Origin: an uncultured Prevotella sp.
GTDB taxonomy: Bacteria; Bacteroidota; Bacteroidia; Bacteroidales; Bacteroidaceae
Assembly (NCBI GenBank): GCA_905211345.1
Contig: CAJMAO010000022.1
Location: 1-19,620, forward strand
Direction of reading: 5' to 3'
DNA length: 19,620 nt
Shown here: positions 9,501 to 16,066 of the stretch, piece by piece
How the letters are laid out: every line of letters starts with the position of its first letter
Numbering within the stretch: the stretch's first letter is position 1
Program-made: the position numbers and the translations under genes
Notes under the pieces: generated by a model
The model's database searches: none
Seen by the model: the letters and a program-made list of their open reading frames with translations, nothing else
What the model was told of the DNA's origin: nothing

Positions 9501-12500
9501 CGGGCGTTGCTTCAGTAAAACTAAGCTGGCGGTCGGGTGATGCCGACCGTGCGCCTCAGGGTTATAATGTTTACCGTGACGGGCGTAAGGTAAATGCGGA
9601 GACAGTCACCGAGACAACGTATACTGACGACAAACTGGTTTACGGAGAGTATAGTTATAAGGTGACGGCCGTTTACGGCGGCGATGTAGAGTCTATTCCG
9701 TCAGACTCAGTGTCGGCGTTCGTAAAGCAAGGAGCGCAGTATTATGCTCCGCTTGAGGCCGCCGCCACCGTAGAAATGAACAAGAACGTCAGCCTTGCGT
9801 GGAAGTCTCCGCTAGCGGAAGCAGGCGAACAGGCCACTGTGTCATGGTCAACCGGCGTTCATGCAGACCAGCTCGGAATAACCGAGGGCGGCTATTTCTA
9901 TGCAGCGTCGGTATGGGATGCCGACGACCTTGTGCCTTACCGTAACAAGCGGATATCGTCAGTTGCCGTGCAGCTTGTCAATCCCTGCACTTACCTTGGG
10001 CTTCTGATATACAAGGACGGAGAAGAAATTTATAATAAAAGGTATAACGGCAACATATTGTATGACGGCACTTATACCGATGTTCCGGTTGAAGACGAGC
10101 TGTATATAGAGCCCGGTTCGACATACCGTTTTGCCTTCCAGCTGATGAATGCCAGCAACATCATGCCTTTGGCTATGGACGACAGCCCGGCGGTCAACGG
10201 CAAGGGCAACGTCTTGTCAATGGATGGCGAGACATGGTTCCCTGCCTCTTATCAGGGCGTGGCCGGCAACTTTAATATCAATATCAACTTTGTCGCTCCT
10301 GAAACTATGACAGAACAGGAACCGTCAGGCTACAACATATACCGTGACGGCCAAAAGGTGAACGGAGACTTGGTGCAAGGAACAAGCTATATGGATGTTG
10401 TCGAGGAGGCCGGAGTACATGAGTACGCCATATCTTCGGTGTATGCTGACGGCGGAGAGTCGGCCAAGACATCTCCTGTTAGAGTTGAAATAATCGGCAT
10501 CGACGGACGATACGTACCGTCGGCGGTAAATTCCGATGTCCACGTCAACCGCGAAGTGACCTTGCGATGGGATTATCCTACGGCTGAAGTGTCAGACTTC
10601 AAGGCCGACATAACCACCCGTCCCGTGACCGCTGACGAAGACTTGCCGGAGTATTTCAATTCTTTCACCGGTCATGACGAAGGAGTTGAGATGGGTATAG
10701 CCTCGGACAACAACTTCATTTACACCTCAACGTATTCTAAAGACGGGCGTGTGAACAAGTACTCAATGGCCGGAGAATTCATCGAGAGTTTCGACATTGA
10801 CGGCGTAGAGGGAATAAGGAACATTGTTTATGACGGCGAGAACTTCTATGTAGGCGACTACAGCACCAGCATTTACAAGGTTGACATGGACTCGCATACG
10901 GTGCTTGAGACATTGTCTATTTCCGAATATTCGCGCCACTTGGCCTATATCCCCGACCTTGACGGCGGCAACGGCGGTTTCGAGGTAGGCGACTGGGAGA
11001 CCAGTATATATGTGACCAAGGACGGAAGCAAGATTGGCACTGGCCCGACCCTTCTCGGAGCGAGCGGCACGGCATATCATAACGGCCTGCTGTACGCCTT
11101 CGAACAGGGCGGCGAAAACATCCATACGATAGGCGTCTACGATTTTGCCACATCGCAAAGGGTGGGCAGTATCGACATGGGTGCTTACTCGGAGCTGGCC
11201 GACATATCAACCGCGTCGGCCGGAGGAATGTCTGTCGTGACACGTCCCGACGGCTCCACGTTCCTCGCAATGGCGTTGCAACGTCAAAACGCCAACACCA
11301 AGTTTGTGTTCATCGAACTTGAAAGCATTAGCGGAGTGGCCGGCTACAACGTTTACCGTGACAACGAGAAGCTGAACGAAGAACCTTTAACGCGCCGTTA
11401 TTTTGCCGAAAATCTTGACGTGGAAGGCATGCATCTGTATGGCATAGAGACTGTCTATATCGACGGAACGGTGTCACCCGCCCGCGCTAGCGCCTATGTG
11501 GAGATACTGCCTAAGGGTGAGGCCAAAGTGCCTGAGGACGTTAAGGCCGTGCAGTCAACTTACGGATACAACGTGCTCTTGTCGTTCGTCGACCCGGACA
11601 TGAACGTCGGCGCAGACAAGACCGAGAGCTTCGAGGCCGCCGCGGCGCAAACTCCAGTCGACGTGGATGGCTGGATTAACGGCGGCAACGCTTGGACCGT
11701 GACCGCCGACTATGCTTACGAAGGCGTGAAAGCCATGACCGCAGCCAAGGGCGGCGAGGCTACGATGATAATTCCTACGGGCGGAATGTCATACTTGAAG
11801 ATGGCCGTGCGCAATGCCGACGACCATAACGGACACGGGTCGTTGACGCTGTTGCGCTCGATAGGAGGCACCGACGAGCAGGACTTCATCGCAATGGAAA
11901 CATTCCAGACCAACGAGGCTTGGACCGAGATTGAGGCAGACATACCAGAGGGAACGGAATATATAGCGATAAGGAAACCGGCTGACGTGGCCGCGCAAAT
12001 TGTCGACGCGGTGCGTATGTACGCCCAGAAAACGCAGTCGAACGTCTACGCTTACGACATATTCCGCAACGGCGAACAGATCAATGACGAGCCGGTTACG
12101 GGCGTAAGTTACATCGACCGTAACCTCGTGCCCGGCCATTATGACTACCAAGTGCGCCTGACTACGGTGCTTTCGGCCGTCAGCGACTTGTCTGAAGCGG
12201 TCGGAATCGACCTCGACTACGACAACGGCGGCCTCGCCCCGACCGGTCTTACGGCCGGATACGAGGCTGACGGCAGCGTGAAGCTCGACTGGCAGTTCCC
12301 GGCTTTGGGCGAACCGATATACCTGCGCTGGCACGACGGCAACAGTTATGACGCGGGCGGCGTGTCGAACGGCGGCTCGTTCTTCGCGGGAGCGCGCTGG
12401 ACGGCGTCCGACCTGAAGGATTATGAGGAACTGACGCTTACCGACGTAGAGTTTTACATCAACCAGATACCCGACGCGCTGTTCGTCCTCGTTTACGAGG

Positions 12501-13339
12501 GCAACACCCTTGTGCGCCAGCAATACGTGCCCACGATGCGCCAGTATGCGTTCAACAACGTGAAACTTGACGAGCCGCTAGACCTCGACACGTCGAAAGA
12601 CCTGCTCGTGGCAGTCTACATCGAGCACAACGAGATAACCGCTCCGCTCGGCTATGACAAAGGCCCTGCCAACAGCGGGCGCGGTAACCTGTACTCGAAC
12701 GACGGCAAGACATGGAGCCTGCTGAACGACTCAGAGACCGGCATCGACGCCAACTGGAACATTTCAATAGGACTAAGCCCTTACTCAAACGCTCCGCTCG
12801 AGCCTAACACCGTAAGGAAAGCCCCGCGCAAGCCGTTCTCTCCGAAGCTAGCGCCTGTAGGTGCCAAACTTGTATCAGCGCCTGCCGGAAGCAGCGTTTC
12901 GTCGCAGAAGAACGCCTTTATGGGCTACAACGTTTACCGCAACCGTGAACGTCTTAACACCGAGACGGTGAAGGAAACGACATACACCGACACCAAACCG
13001 GCCGACAACAAGTATCTTGAATATCAGGTATCGGCCATTTACTCGGTTTCAGGCGAGAAGTATTCGTCACCCGTGACGCTTACCGCCACCGGTGTCGACG
13101 GCGTTGAGACCGAAGGAGGTATGCGCGTGGCGGTTGAAGGCGGCGACATTCTTGTTTACGGCGTTGAGGCCGGAACGTCGGTTGTTCTTTATGACATTAA
13201 CGGAGCTGTAATCTATCGTGGCAAGGCCGCTGACAATTACGTGCATGTGATTCCGGGTTCGGGCATAGCCGACGGAACATACATCGTGAAGGCCGGAAGC
13301 GGTGCGGCGAAGTTCATAAAGAGCGACAGCAGACGGTAA
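6599..13339 (+). CDS. Giant multidomain secreted adhesin-like protein with T9SS sorting domain
   Basis: Length is 2246 residues. Signal peptide ~1-22 (MKLQKYILSLLAVAG...GVAA). Two choice-of-anchor-J/cleaved-adhesin-like domains lie at ~88-272 and ~353-511, with a possible third at ~1673-1810. A carboxypeptidase-regulatory-like beta domain (~515-595) is followed by a short beta segment (~597-640). Two propeller-like regions with repeated FDGENYY / YDGENFYVGDY strands lie at ~645-890 and ~1352-1580. Six FN3-like modules share the signature (Y)NVYRDGxKxN, near 293, 989, 1245, 1583, 1819 and 2110. A ~180-residue module appears twice (~1050-1235 and ~1880-2060). Residues ~2165-2246 form the type A sorting domain (DILVYGVEAGTSVVLYDING...DGTYIVKAG), with a short basic tail KSDSRR. 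No protease or glycosidase motif is seen. The modules are known from HagA/gingipain-type adhesins. The likely role is surface adhesion or ligand capture (inference). Confidence 0.87.
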   Translation: MKLQKYILSLLAVAGCAAGVAAITDGRTDGKQEKVKPAATLPAKVDTQRSPYSRISLEGHEDGIPYGLRLMGVSDREVAISWNTPEKTDGYWEDFETHDDFVINSTGSIGWQYIDADNAWTYTWQACTFPNQGQRMAFIVMNPSQTSPATDTNPNYTPYSGKKMLVDFCAADVPNNDYIISPALSFTSDFKLSFMARSYTDSYSLERVRVGYSTTGTSPSSFKWVQGGDYIELPAAWNLYEFDIPKEAKYVTINCVSDDAFMLMIDDIFVGTNEVRPGVMPNKAPAAGARLTGFNVYRDGEKVNGAPLTQVRYTDTVGDYGTFVYTVTAVYSDGSESGQSEQLQVEVPDIRLLPFEDDFETWTLAADKWSTVNHDANTENHWSIDYYAKGLVDPCATFRYSSQTQYSQSLVTRELNTRNIKNTYLRFNLKLQNYERRNKDYLAVEVTGDGGKTWTTVDEFDNTQGEFDWKVCQYNIGQYLDGNLFRVRFRAHGAVATYIDYWFVDDVKIWNPDWATATVTVASADGPVADCPVTLTGNAGGVYNATTDADGKIVFDEIEDDTYTVSIVYGGYNVYSGTLTVDKDGENAFTAQLTRPVMQLSETEVTADMAAESSLQKTVTLENTGDGPMTWYLNTQPETGKGDVTNQWKIQGAFTASGDLQSCVAFDGENYYTSSYTELGEFWKYDKNGKLVERFRLPDMYYPVYDLTFDGRYFYGGDGSNRVFQFDFYNKRVAGIITVASQPDLEITHCCYDPRNDQFWVGNYNTIARINRAGGIMRSLTNFDSSATLSVIGTAFDGTTPGGPYIWLADGASSMEMLDGVTIRQWSVNTGRLTGVNHVATDIPGYKIGDATTGVNRIGGLSTSFDIKDGTLTLTGVLQQSPGLIFNYTLCEADKWLAMSPRHGTVQPGAGQEITFSFNSADAKNGDKLSTSAEMLTLPELGGLSLTVNMNVNADAAAPKPVDFKAEPGVASVKLSWRSGDADRAPQGYNVYRDGRKVNAETVTETTYTDDKLVYGEYSYKVTAVYGGDVESIPSDSVSAFVKQGAQYYAPLEAAATVEMNKNVSLAWKSPLAEAGEQATVSWSTGVHADQLGITEGGYFYAASVWDADDLVPYRNKRISSVAVQLVNPCTYLGLLIYKDGEEIYNKRYNGNILYDGTYTDVPVEDELYIEPGSTYRFAFQLMNASNIMPLAMDDSPAVNGKGNVLSMDGETWFPASYQGVAGNFNININFVAPETMTEQEPSGYNIYRDGQKVNGDLVQGTSYMDVVEEAGVHEYAISSVYADGGESAKTSPVRVEIIGIDGRYVPSAVNSDVHVNREVTLRWDYPTAEVSDFKADITTRPVTADEDLPEYFNSFTGHDEGVEMGIASDNNFIYTSTYSKDGRVNKYSMAGEFIESFDIDGVEGIRNIVYDGENFYVGDYSTSIYKVDMDSHTVLETLSISEYSRHLAYIPDLDGGNGGFEVGDWETSIYVTKDGSKIGTGPTLLGASGTAYHNGLLYAFEQGGENIHTIGVYDFATSQRVGSIDMGAYSELADISTASAGGMSVVTRPDGSTFLAMALQRQNANTKFVFIELESISGVAGYNVYRDNEKLNEEPLTRRYFAENLDVEGMHLYGIETVYIDGTVSPARASAYVEILPKGEAKVPEDVKAVQSTYGYNVLLSFVDPDMNVGADKTESFEAAAAQTPVDVDGWINGGNAWTVTADYAYEGVKAMTAAKGGEATMIIPTGGMSYLKMAVRNADDHNGHGSLTLLRSIGGTDEQDFIAMETFQTNEAWTEIEADIPEGTEYIAIRKPADVAAQIVDAVRMYAQKTQSNVYAYDIFRNGEQINDEPVTGVSYIDRNLVPGHYDYQVRLTTVLSAVSDLSEAVGIDLDYDNGGLAPTGLTAGYEADGSVKLDWQFPALGEPIYLRWHDGNSYDAGGVSNGGSFFAGARWTASDLKDYEELTLTDVEFYINQIPDALFVLVYEGNTLVRQQYVPTMRQYAFNNVKLDEPLDLDTSKDLLVAVYIEHNEITAPLGYDKGPANSGRGNLYSNDGKTWSLLNDSETGIDANWNISIGLSPYSNAPLEPNTVRKAPRKPFSPKLAPVGAKLVSAPAGSSVSSQKNAFMGYNVYRNRERLNTETVKETTYTDTKPADNKYLEYQVSAIYSVSGEKYSSPVTLTATGVDGVETEGGMRVAVEGGDILVYGVEAGTSVVLYDINGAVIYRGKAADNYVHVIPGSGIADGTYIVKAGSGAAKFIKSDSRR

Positions 13340-13355
13340 AAACGCACTGCTGTGT

Positions 13356-13379
13356 AACTTGCTGATAGTCAGCACTGTT
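13356..13379. repeat. AACTTGCTG...TCAGC...TGTT element, copy 2
   Basis: It shares AACTTGCTG, then A..TCAGC, then TGTT with the copy at 6502-6523. Here the centre is a perfect small palindrome, GCTGA-TAG-TCAGC. It abuts the first unit of repeat cluster C. The pair suggests a second intergenic repeat family linked to the 22-bp arrays. Confidence 0.45.
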
Positions 13380-13489
13380 GTGAAAGGCCGTCTTTTGCGT
13401 CGCAAAAGACGGCCTTTCATCTTCCAAAAGGTGGCCTTTCGCACGCTAAAAGGCCACCTTTCATATTGCGAAAGGTGGCCTTTTGTAAA
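13380..13489. repeat. 22-bp-period tandem repeat cluster C (5 units, mixed core orientation)
   Basis: Units start at 13380, 13402, 13424, 13446 and 13468. Units 1 and 4 carry the core in reverse (AAAGGCCGTCTTT, AAAGGCCACCTTT); units 2, 3 and 5 carry it forward. Spacing stays 22 bp despite the flips. This is the longest and best-kept cluster of the window. Confidence 0.88.
13381..13419. terminator. 19-bp palindrome, probable bidirectional terminator between convergent genes
   Basis: TGAAAGGCCGTCTTTTGCG (13381-13399) is the exact complement of 13401-13419, with a single central base. It can therefore form a ~17-bp hairpin on either strand. It lies 41 nt after the giant gene's stop. A second hairpin (13448-13462 with 13470-13484, 15 bp perfect) lies nearer the gene on the other strand and ends in TTTT on the + strand and TTTTAG on the - strand. 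Termination is inferred from structure and position. Confidence 0.55.
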
Positions 13490-13569
13490 CCCGCCGGTTG
13501 CCGGAGGGTTACGGATTAGTCAAATCATCCGTTTCATTCATCATTATTTAATGCAACTATCACTCGTTG

Positions 13570-14016
13570 TCAGTCAATGTCTATCACTTCAAAATCACGG
13601 TTGAATGTCACTTCCACATAGTTGGACAGCTTCACTTCATACTCGTCGTCGTCGCGTTCAATCTCGAGTATGCGGCAGTCAGGGTAGTTTTCCCGTATGT
13701 AGCTGCTTATCCGCGACGGCACAAGCGATGCCGGAACGGCAGAACGTTTGCATTTTATCTCAGTCCAGCGTCCGCGCCCGTCGAACTCTATTTTCTCGCC
13801 GTTGGTGAATATCACGGTGTAGCTTTTGCTGAACAGTTCGCTCTCCACCTTGGCTATGGCTATCTTGCGGTTTGGCAGATGGGTCCTTATTGTCAGCAAG
13901 GCGGCTTTCGGCAGACGGTCTGGCGAGATAGCCTTGTCGCCTCCGGTCTCGGCGCAGGCCGCCGCCGGCATCATCGTTGTTACGGCAAGGAGCAGCGATG
14001 TGATGATTGTTTTCAT
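13570..14016 (-). CDS. Periplasmic PepSY-like protein (second of a tandem pair)
   Basis: Length is 148 residues. A signal peptide ~1-22 (MKTIITSLLLAVTTMMPAAACA) probably cuts after ACA; the Cys at 21 is a weak lipobox alternative. The mature part aligns without gaps to the neighbour at 14163-14612, with well over half the residues identical (LFSKSYTVIFTNGEKIEFD, GRWTEIKCK, ILEIERDD, YEVKLSN, EVTFNR). It shows two internal halves (~35-90 and ~93-148), each ending in a hydrophobic beta pattern (KIEFDGRGRWTEI; VEVTFNRDFEVIDI), typical of the PepSY-like family of Bacteroidetes. Biochemical function is not known. The fold suggests a binding or inhibitor role in the periplasm. Its own promoter is likely (TAGCTTTG at 14108-14115, - strand), with a structured ~85-nt leader. 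Confidence 0.82.
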   Translation of the reverse strand: MKTIITSLLLAVTTMMPAAACAETGGDKAISPDRLPKAALLTIRTHLPNRKIAIAKVESELFSKSYTVIFTNGEKIEFDGRGRWTEIKCKRSAVPASLVPSRISSYIRENYPDCRILEIERDDDEYEVKLSNYVEVTFNRDFEVIDID

Positions 14017-14162
14017 TGTAAGAAAGAAGTTAGAGGACGTAAAAGGAGTAACCGTTCGCTAGGTTTACATGGAAGTTAAAGCCGAAAGCCTTGGCGGCCG
14101 TCTGCCGCAAAGCTAACGGTTTTAACTTCCTTGGCTTCTATAAGTCCTTTTAAATCCTAGTT
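14017..14162 (-). promoter_or_regulatory. Promoter and structured leader of the second PepSY-like gene
   Basis: On the - strand TAGCTTTG (14108-14115) matches TAnnTTTG fully and puts the transcript start near 14101. The predicted leader begins with a GCGGC/GCCGC hairpin. A 10-bp inverted repeat, GGAAGTTAAA (14071-14080) with TTTAACTTCC (14121-14130), has one arm directly upstream of the -7 motif and the other in the leader, so it could be an operator or an RNA fold. No clear -33 element is seen. Confidence 0.45.
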
Positions 14163-14612
14163 TCAGTCGTCGATGTCGACTACTTGGAAGTTCCTGTTGA
14201 ATGTCACCTCGAGCATGTTTGACAGTTTCACTTCATACTGGCTGTCGTCTTTCTCGATTTCAAGTATTTTTGCTCCGGGATAGGTTGATTTCACATACTG
14301 TGTGATTTTCGCCGGAACGAGTCCCGTCGGCACGGACGACAGTTTGCAGTTTATCTCGGTCCAGTTGCCCTTGCGGTCGAACTCAACCTTTTCGCCGTTG
14401 TTGAACACTACGTCGTAGCTCTTTTCGAACAGTCCCGACTCTTGCTTTGCTAGGGCCACTTTCTTCTTTCCGAAGTGCTTCTTGATTACCTGCTGTGCCG
14501 TGGCCGGCAGCTGGCTTATGCTTATCGGTTTGTCGTTGTCGGCTATTGCGGCTGTCTGGAACGCTACGAGGCAAACTAACGCGGCTACTGTTGTCTTGAT
14601 GATTCTTTTCAT
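14163..14612 (-). CDS. Periplasmic PepSY-like protein (first of a tandem pair)
   Basis: Length is 149 residues from ATG 14612. An in-frame ATG ten codons upstream (14642) would add MNNNPKKRKI before the signal peptide and is less likely, though not excluded. Signal peptide 1-24 (MKRIIKTTVAALVCLVAFQT...AIA). The mature part has two related halves (~35-90, ~93-149) with beta strands KVEFDRKGNWTEI and LEVTFNRNFQVVDI. It is a close paralogue of the protein encoded 146 bp downstream. It follows the histidine kinase gene but is separated from it by a terminator-like hairpin and its own promoter region, in which an 8-bp direct repeat with 11-bp period is a candidate site for the adjacent OmpR-type regulator. 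Likely an envelope protein controlled by that system (inference). Confidence 0.83.
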   Translation of the reverse strand: MKRIIKTTVAALVCLVAFQTAAIADNDKPISISQLPATAQQVIKKHFGKKKVALAKQESGLFEKSYDVVFNNGEKVEFDRKGNWTEINCKLSSVPTGLVPAKITQYVKSTYPGAKILEIEKDDSQYEVKLSNMLEVTFNRNFQVVDIDD

Positions 14613-14662
14613 AATCTTACGTTTTTTAGGGTTATTATTCATCTTTGTTTCTTTTTCTGATG

Positions 14663-14670
14663 CAAAGATG
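14663..14670 (-). promoter_or_regulatory. Probable -7 promoter element of the first PepSY-like gene
   Basis: On the - strand CATCTTTG matches the Bacteroidetes -7 consensus TAnnTTTG at all fixed positions but the first. It would start transcription near 14656, ~44 nt before the preferred ATG and ~14 nt before the alternative upstream ATG. Confidence 0.45.
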
Positions 14671-14679
14671 ACCGTTCAT

Positions 14680-14698
14680 TCTGAAAAGAATCTGAAAA
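14680..14698 (-). promoter_or_regulatory. Candidate OmpR-family regulator site: TCTGAAAA direct repeat, 11-bp period
   Basis: The + strand shows TCTGAAAA at 14680-14687 and again at 14691-14698, exactly 11 bp apart. Tandem direct repeats one helical turn apart are the usual binding pattern of OmpR/PhoB-type regulators, and such a regulator is encoded in the same cluster. The repeats cover about -24 to -42 from the predicted start, which suits activation, or repression if binding blocks polymerase. The distal copy overlaps the A-run of the kinase gene's terminator. Confidence 0.5.
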
Positions 14699-14718
14699 AG
14701 GAAGGCATCCCCGGCCTT
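14695..14718 (-). terminator. Probable terminator after the histidine kinase gene
   Basis: On the - strand the stem AAGGC-loop-GCCTT (14714-14718 with 14702-14706, 7-nt loop) is followed by CC and five T residues (14699-14695). It starts 19 nt after the kinase stop codon. The stem is short, so termination may be partial and allow read-through into the PepSY-like genes. Confidence 0.5.
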
Positions 14719-14736
14719 TTAACTTATTTTTAGTAT

Positions 14737-16026
14737 TCAGGCTTTATGCCCTAGGCTGAATGTTATCTGGAATGTGTGCATTCCGTTATCAAACGTGTAC
14801 TTTATGTCGAAACCGTAAAGGTCGCATATCGCCTTTACGAGGGCTAGGCCGAGTCCGGTCGACGATTTCTTGCCGGCCGAGTGGTAAAAGCGCTCGAATA
14901 TCTTGTTTTCGTCGAGCTTCGTCGGTTCTCCCGTGTTGGCAACTGTCAGCGTCCGTGCGTCGGTTGCAACGTAAATGCGGCCTCCGGCGGTATTGTGGAT
15001 GAATGCGTTTTTCAGTAGGTTGCCCGTCATGATGTCGGCCAGTTGCGCGTCCATTTCGGCTTGAGGCGCTTCGTCAAGACTTGCGCTTACTGCTATTCCC
15101 TTGTGGCTGTAAACGCTTTCGAGGTCGGCAAGCAGGCGCGTTGTCGTCTCTTTGAAATCTATCATCACGCCTTTGCCCACCTGCCTGTTGTCTATCTTGC
15201 AGAGCAGCAGCAGCGAGCGGTTGGTGGCCGAGAGGCTTTTCAGCGTGCGCATGGTCTTTATTATCTCGGCCATCTGGCTTTCGGTAAGAGTCTCGTCGTC
15301 GAGTAACATCTCAAGGCGGTTGGTGCATACGGCCAGCGGAGTCTGCATTTCGTGCGATGCGTTGGCTATGAACAGCTTCTGTTGTTCGTATTGCAGCTCG
15401 CTTCTTTCTATGCTCCTGGCCACCGTCTCGTTAAGCCTCTTGAATTCGGTAATGCCTGTAGGGTTGTCAAGCGGCTTGTAGCCTTGCCCCAGCTTGTATG
15501 AGTCGAGCCAGTTGAAAAGCCTGTCGAGCGGTTTCATGCTGTGTCGCACGGTCCACCGGTTTACTACTATTATGCCTGCGAGTATCACCACGTAGAGTGC
15601 TATGAGCCAGTAAAGAATGACCTGTTTCAGCTCGGTCTTGTCGATAGTGGCGGTAAAGGCCGTAAGCTCGCGCCACTGTCCGCTGTCCGTTTTGAATATG
15701 TATGTCACAACGCGGGCCGGCTCGTAATCATAGCTTGAACTGAAATACATTTCGGAATCCTTGTATCTTATGTGGCGGTGGCGGGCGGCATAGTCGGCCG
15801 TAACGTTGCGTATGGCGTACTGGTCGCCGGGCGCTGCGCTGCTGTCAGGCAATTCCTCGCCTGCGAGATAGTCGGTAATGAGGGTTTCCGCGTATGTAGT
15901 CAGGGCCTCGTCAGTCTCGTTGTTAATCTCTTTTATTATCGCGAAATAAAAGCATACGGCCCATAAGGCAATGCTTATGGCCTTTAATATCGACAGACGG
16001 AAGGTTATGACGTTTTGCAGTTTCAT
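14737..16026 (-). CDS. Two-component sensor histidine kinase
   Basis: Length is 429 residues. Transmembrane segments at ~12-31 and ~136-155 enclose a ~105-residue periplasmic sensor region with no recognised domain. A HAMP-like linker (~156-210) leads to the dimerisation/phosphoacceptor domain with H225 in NASHEMQTPL. The ATPase domain has N-box residues N336/N340 (NLLKNAF), a G1 box reading ANTG in place of DNG, an F box FERFY (377-381) and a G2 box STGLGLALV (389-397). The first G1 residue (usually Asp) is replaced, yet the rest of the ATP site is intact, so the kinase should be active. It lies 40 bp after the response regulator gene and is probably co-transcribed. Substrate: the regulator at 16067-16744. 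The signal is unknown; envelope stress or a peptide are possibilities. Confidence 0.92.
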   Translation of the reverse strand: MKLQNVITFRLSILKAISIALWAVCFYFAIIKEINNETDEALTTYAETLITDYLAGEELPDSSAAPGDQYAIRNVTADYAARHRHIRYKDSEMYFSSSYDYEPARVVTYIFKTDSGQWRELTAFTATIDKTELKQVILYWLIALYVVILAGIIVVNRWTVRHSMKPLDRLFNWLDSYKLGQGYKPLDNPTGITEFKRLNETVARSIERSELQYEQQKLFIANASHEMQTPLAVCTNRLEMLLDDETLTESQMAEIIKTMRTLKSLSATNRSLLLLCKIDNRQVGKGVMIDFKETTTRLLADLESVYSHKGIAVSASLDEAPQAEMDAQLADIMTGNLLKNAFIHNTAGGRIYVATDARTLTVANTGEPTKLDENKIFERFYHSAGKKSSTGLGLALVKAICDLYGFDIKYTFDNGMHTFQITFSLGHKA

Positions 16027-16066
16027 GCTTTATGGCTTGTTGTATGGCTTTTTTTTCGCAGGCGTT

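Larger units (their letters stand above)
13340..13569. other. Convergent intergenic region with terminator-like repeat array
   Basis: This stretch separates two convergent genes. It contains the second AACTTGCTG element (13356-13379) and 22-bp repeat cluster C (13380-13489), then ~80 bp with no recognisable feature. No gene is supported: the ORFs that cross it are translations of the repeats. Confidence 0.7.

Noticed and set aside
13380..13489. CRISPR array
   Set aside because: The period is only 22 bp, linkers are 8-9 nt, units change orientation, and there are no cas genes. It is a tandem repeat, not repeats with spacers.
13359..13604. Small + strand ORF across the convergent junction
   Set aside because: It is translated from the repeat array and runs into the 3' end of the PepSY-like gene on the opposite strand; no start signal or family match.
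13567..14079. 170-codon + strand ORF opposite the second PepSY-like gene
   Set aside because: The - strand product has a signal peptide and a clear paralogue next door; the + strand reading has neither.
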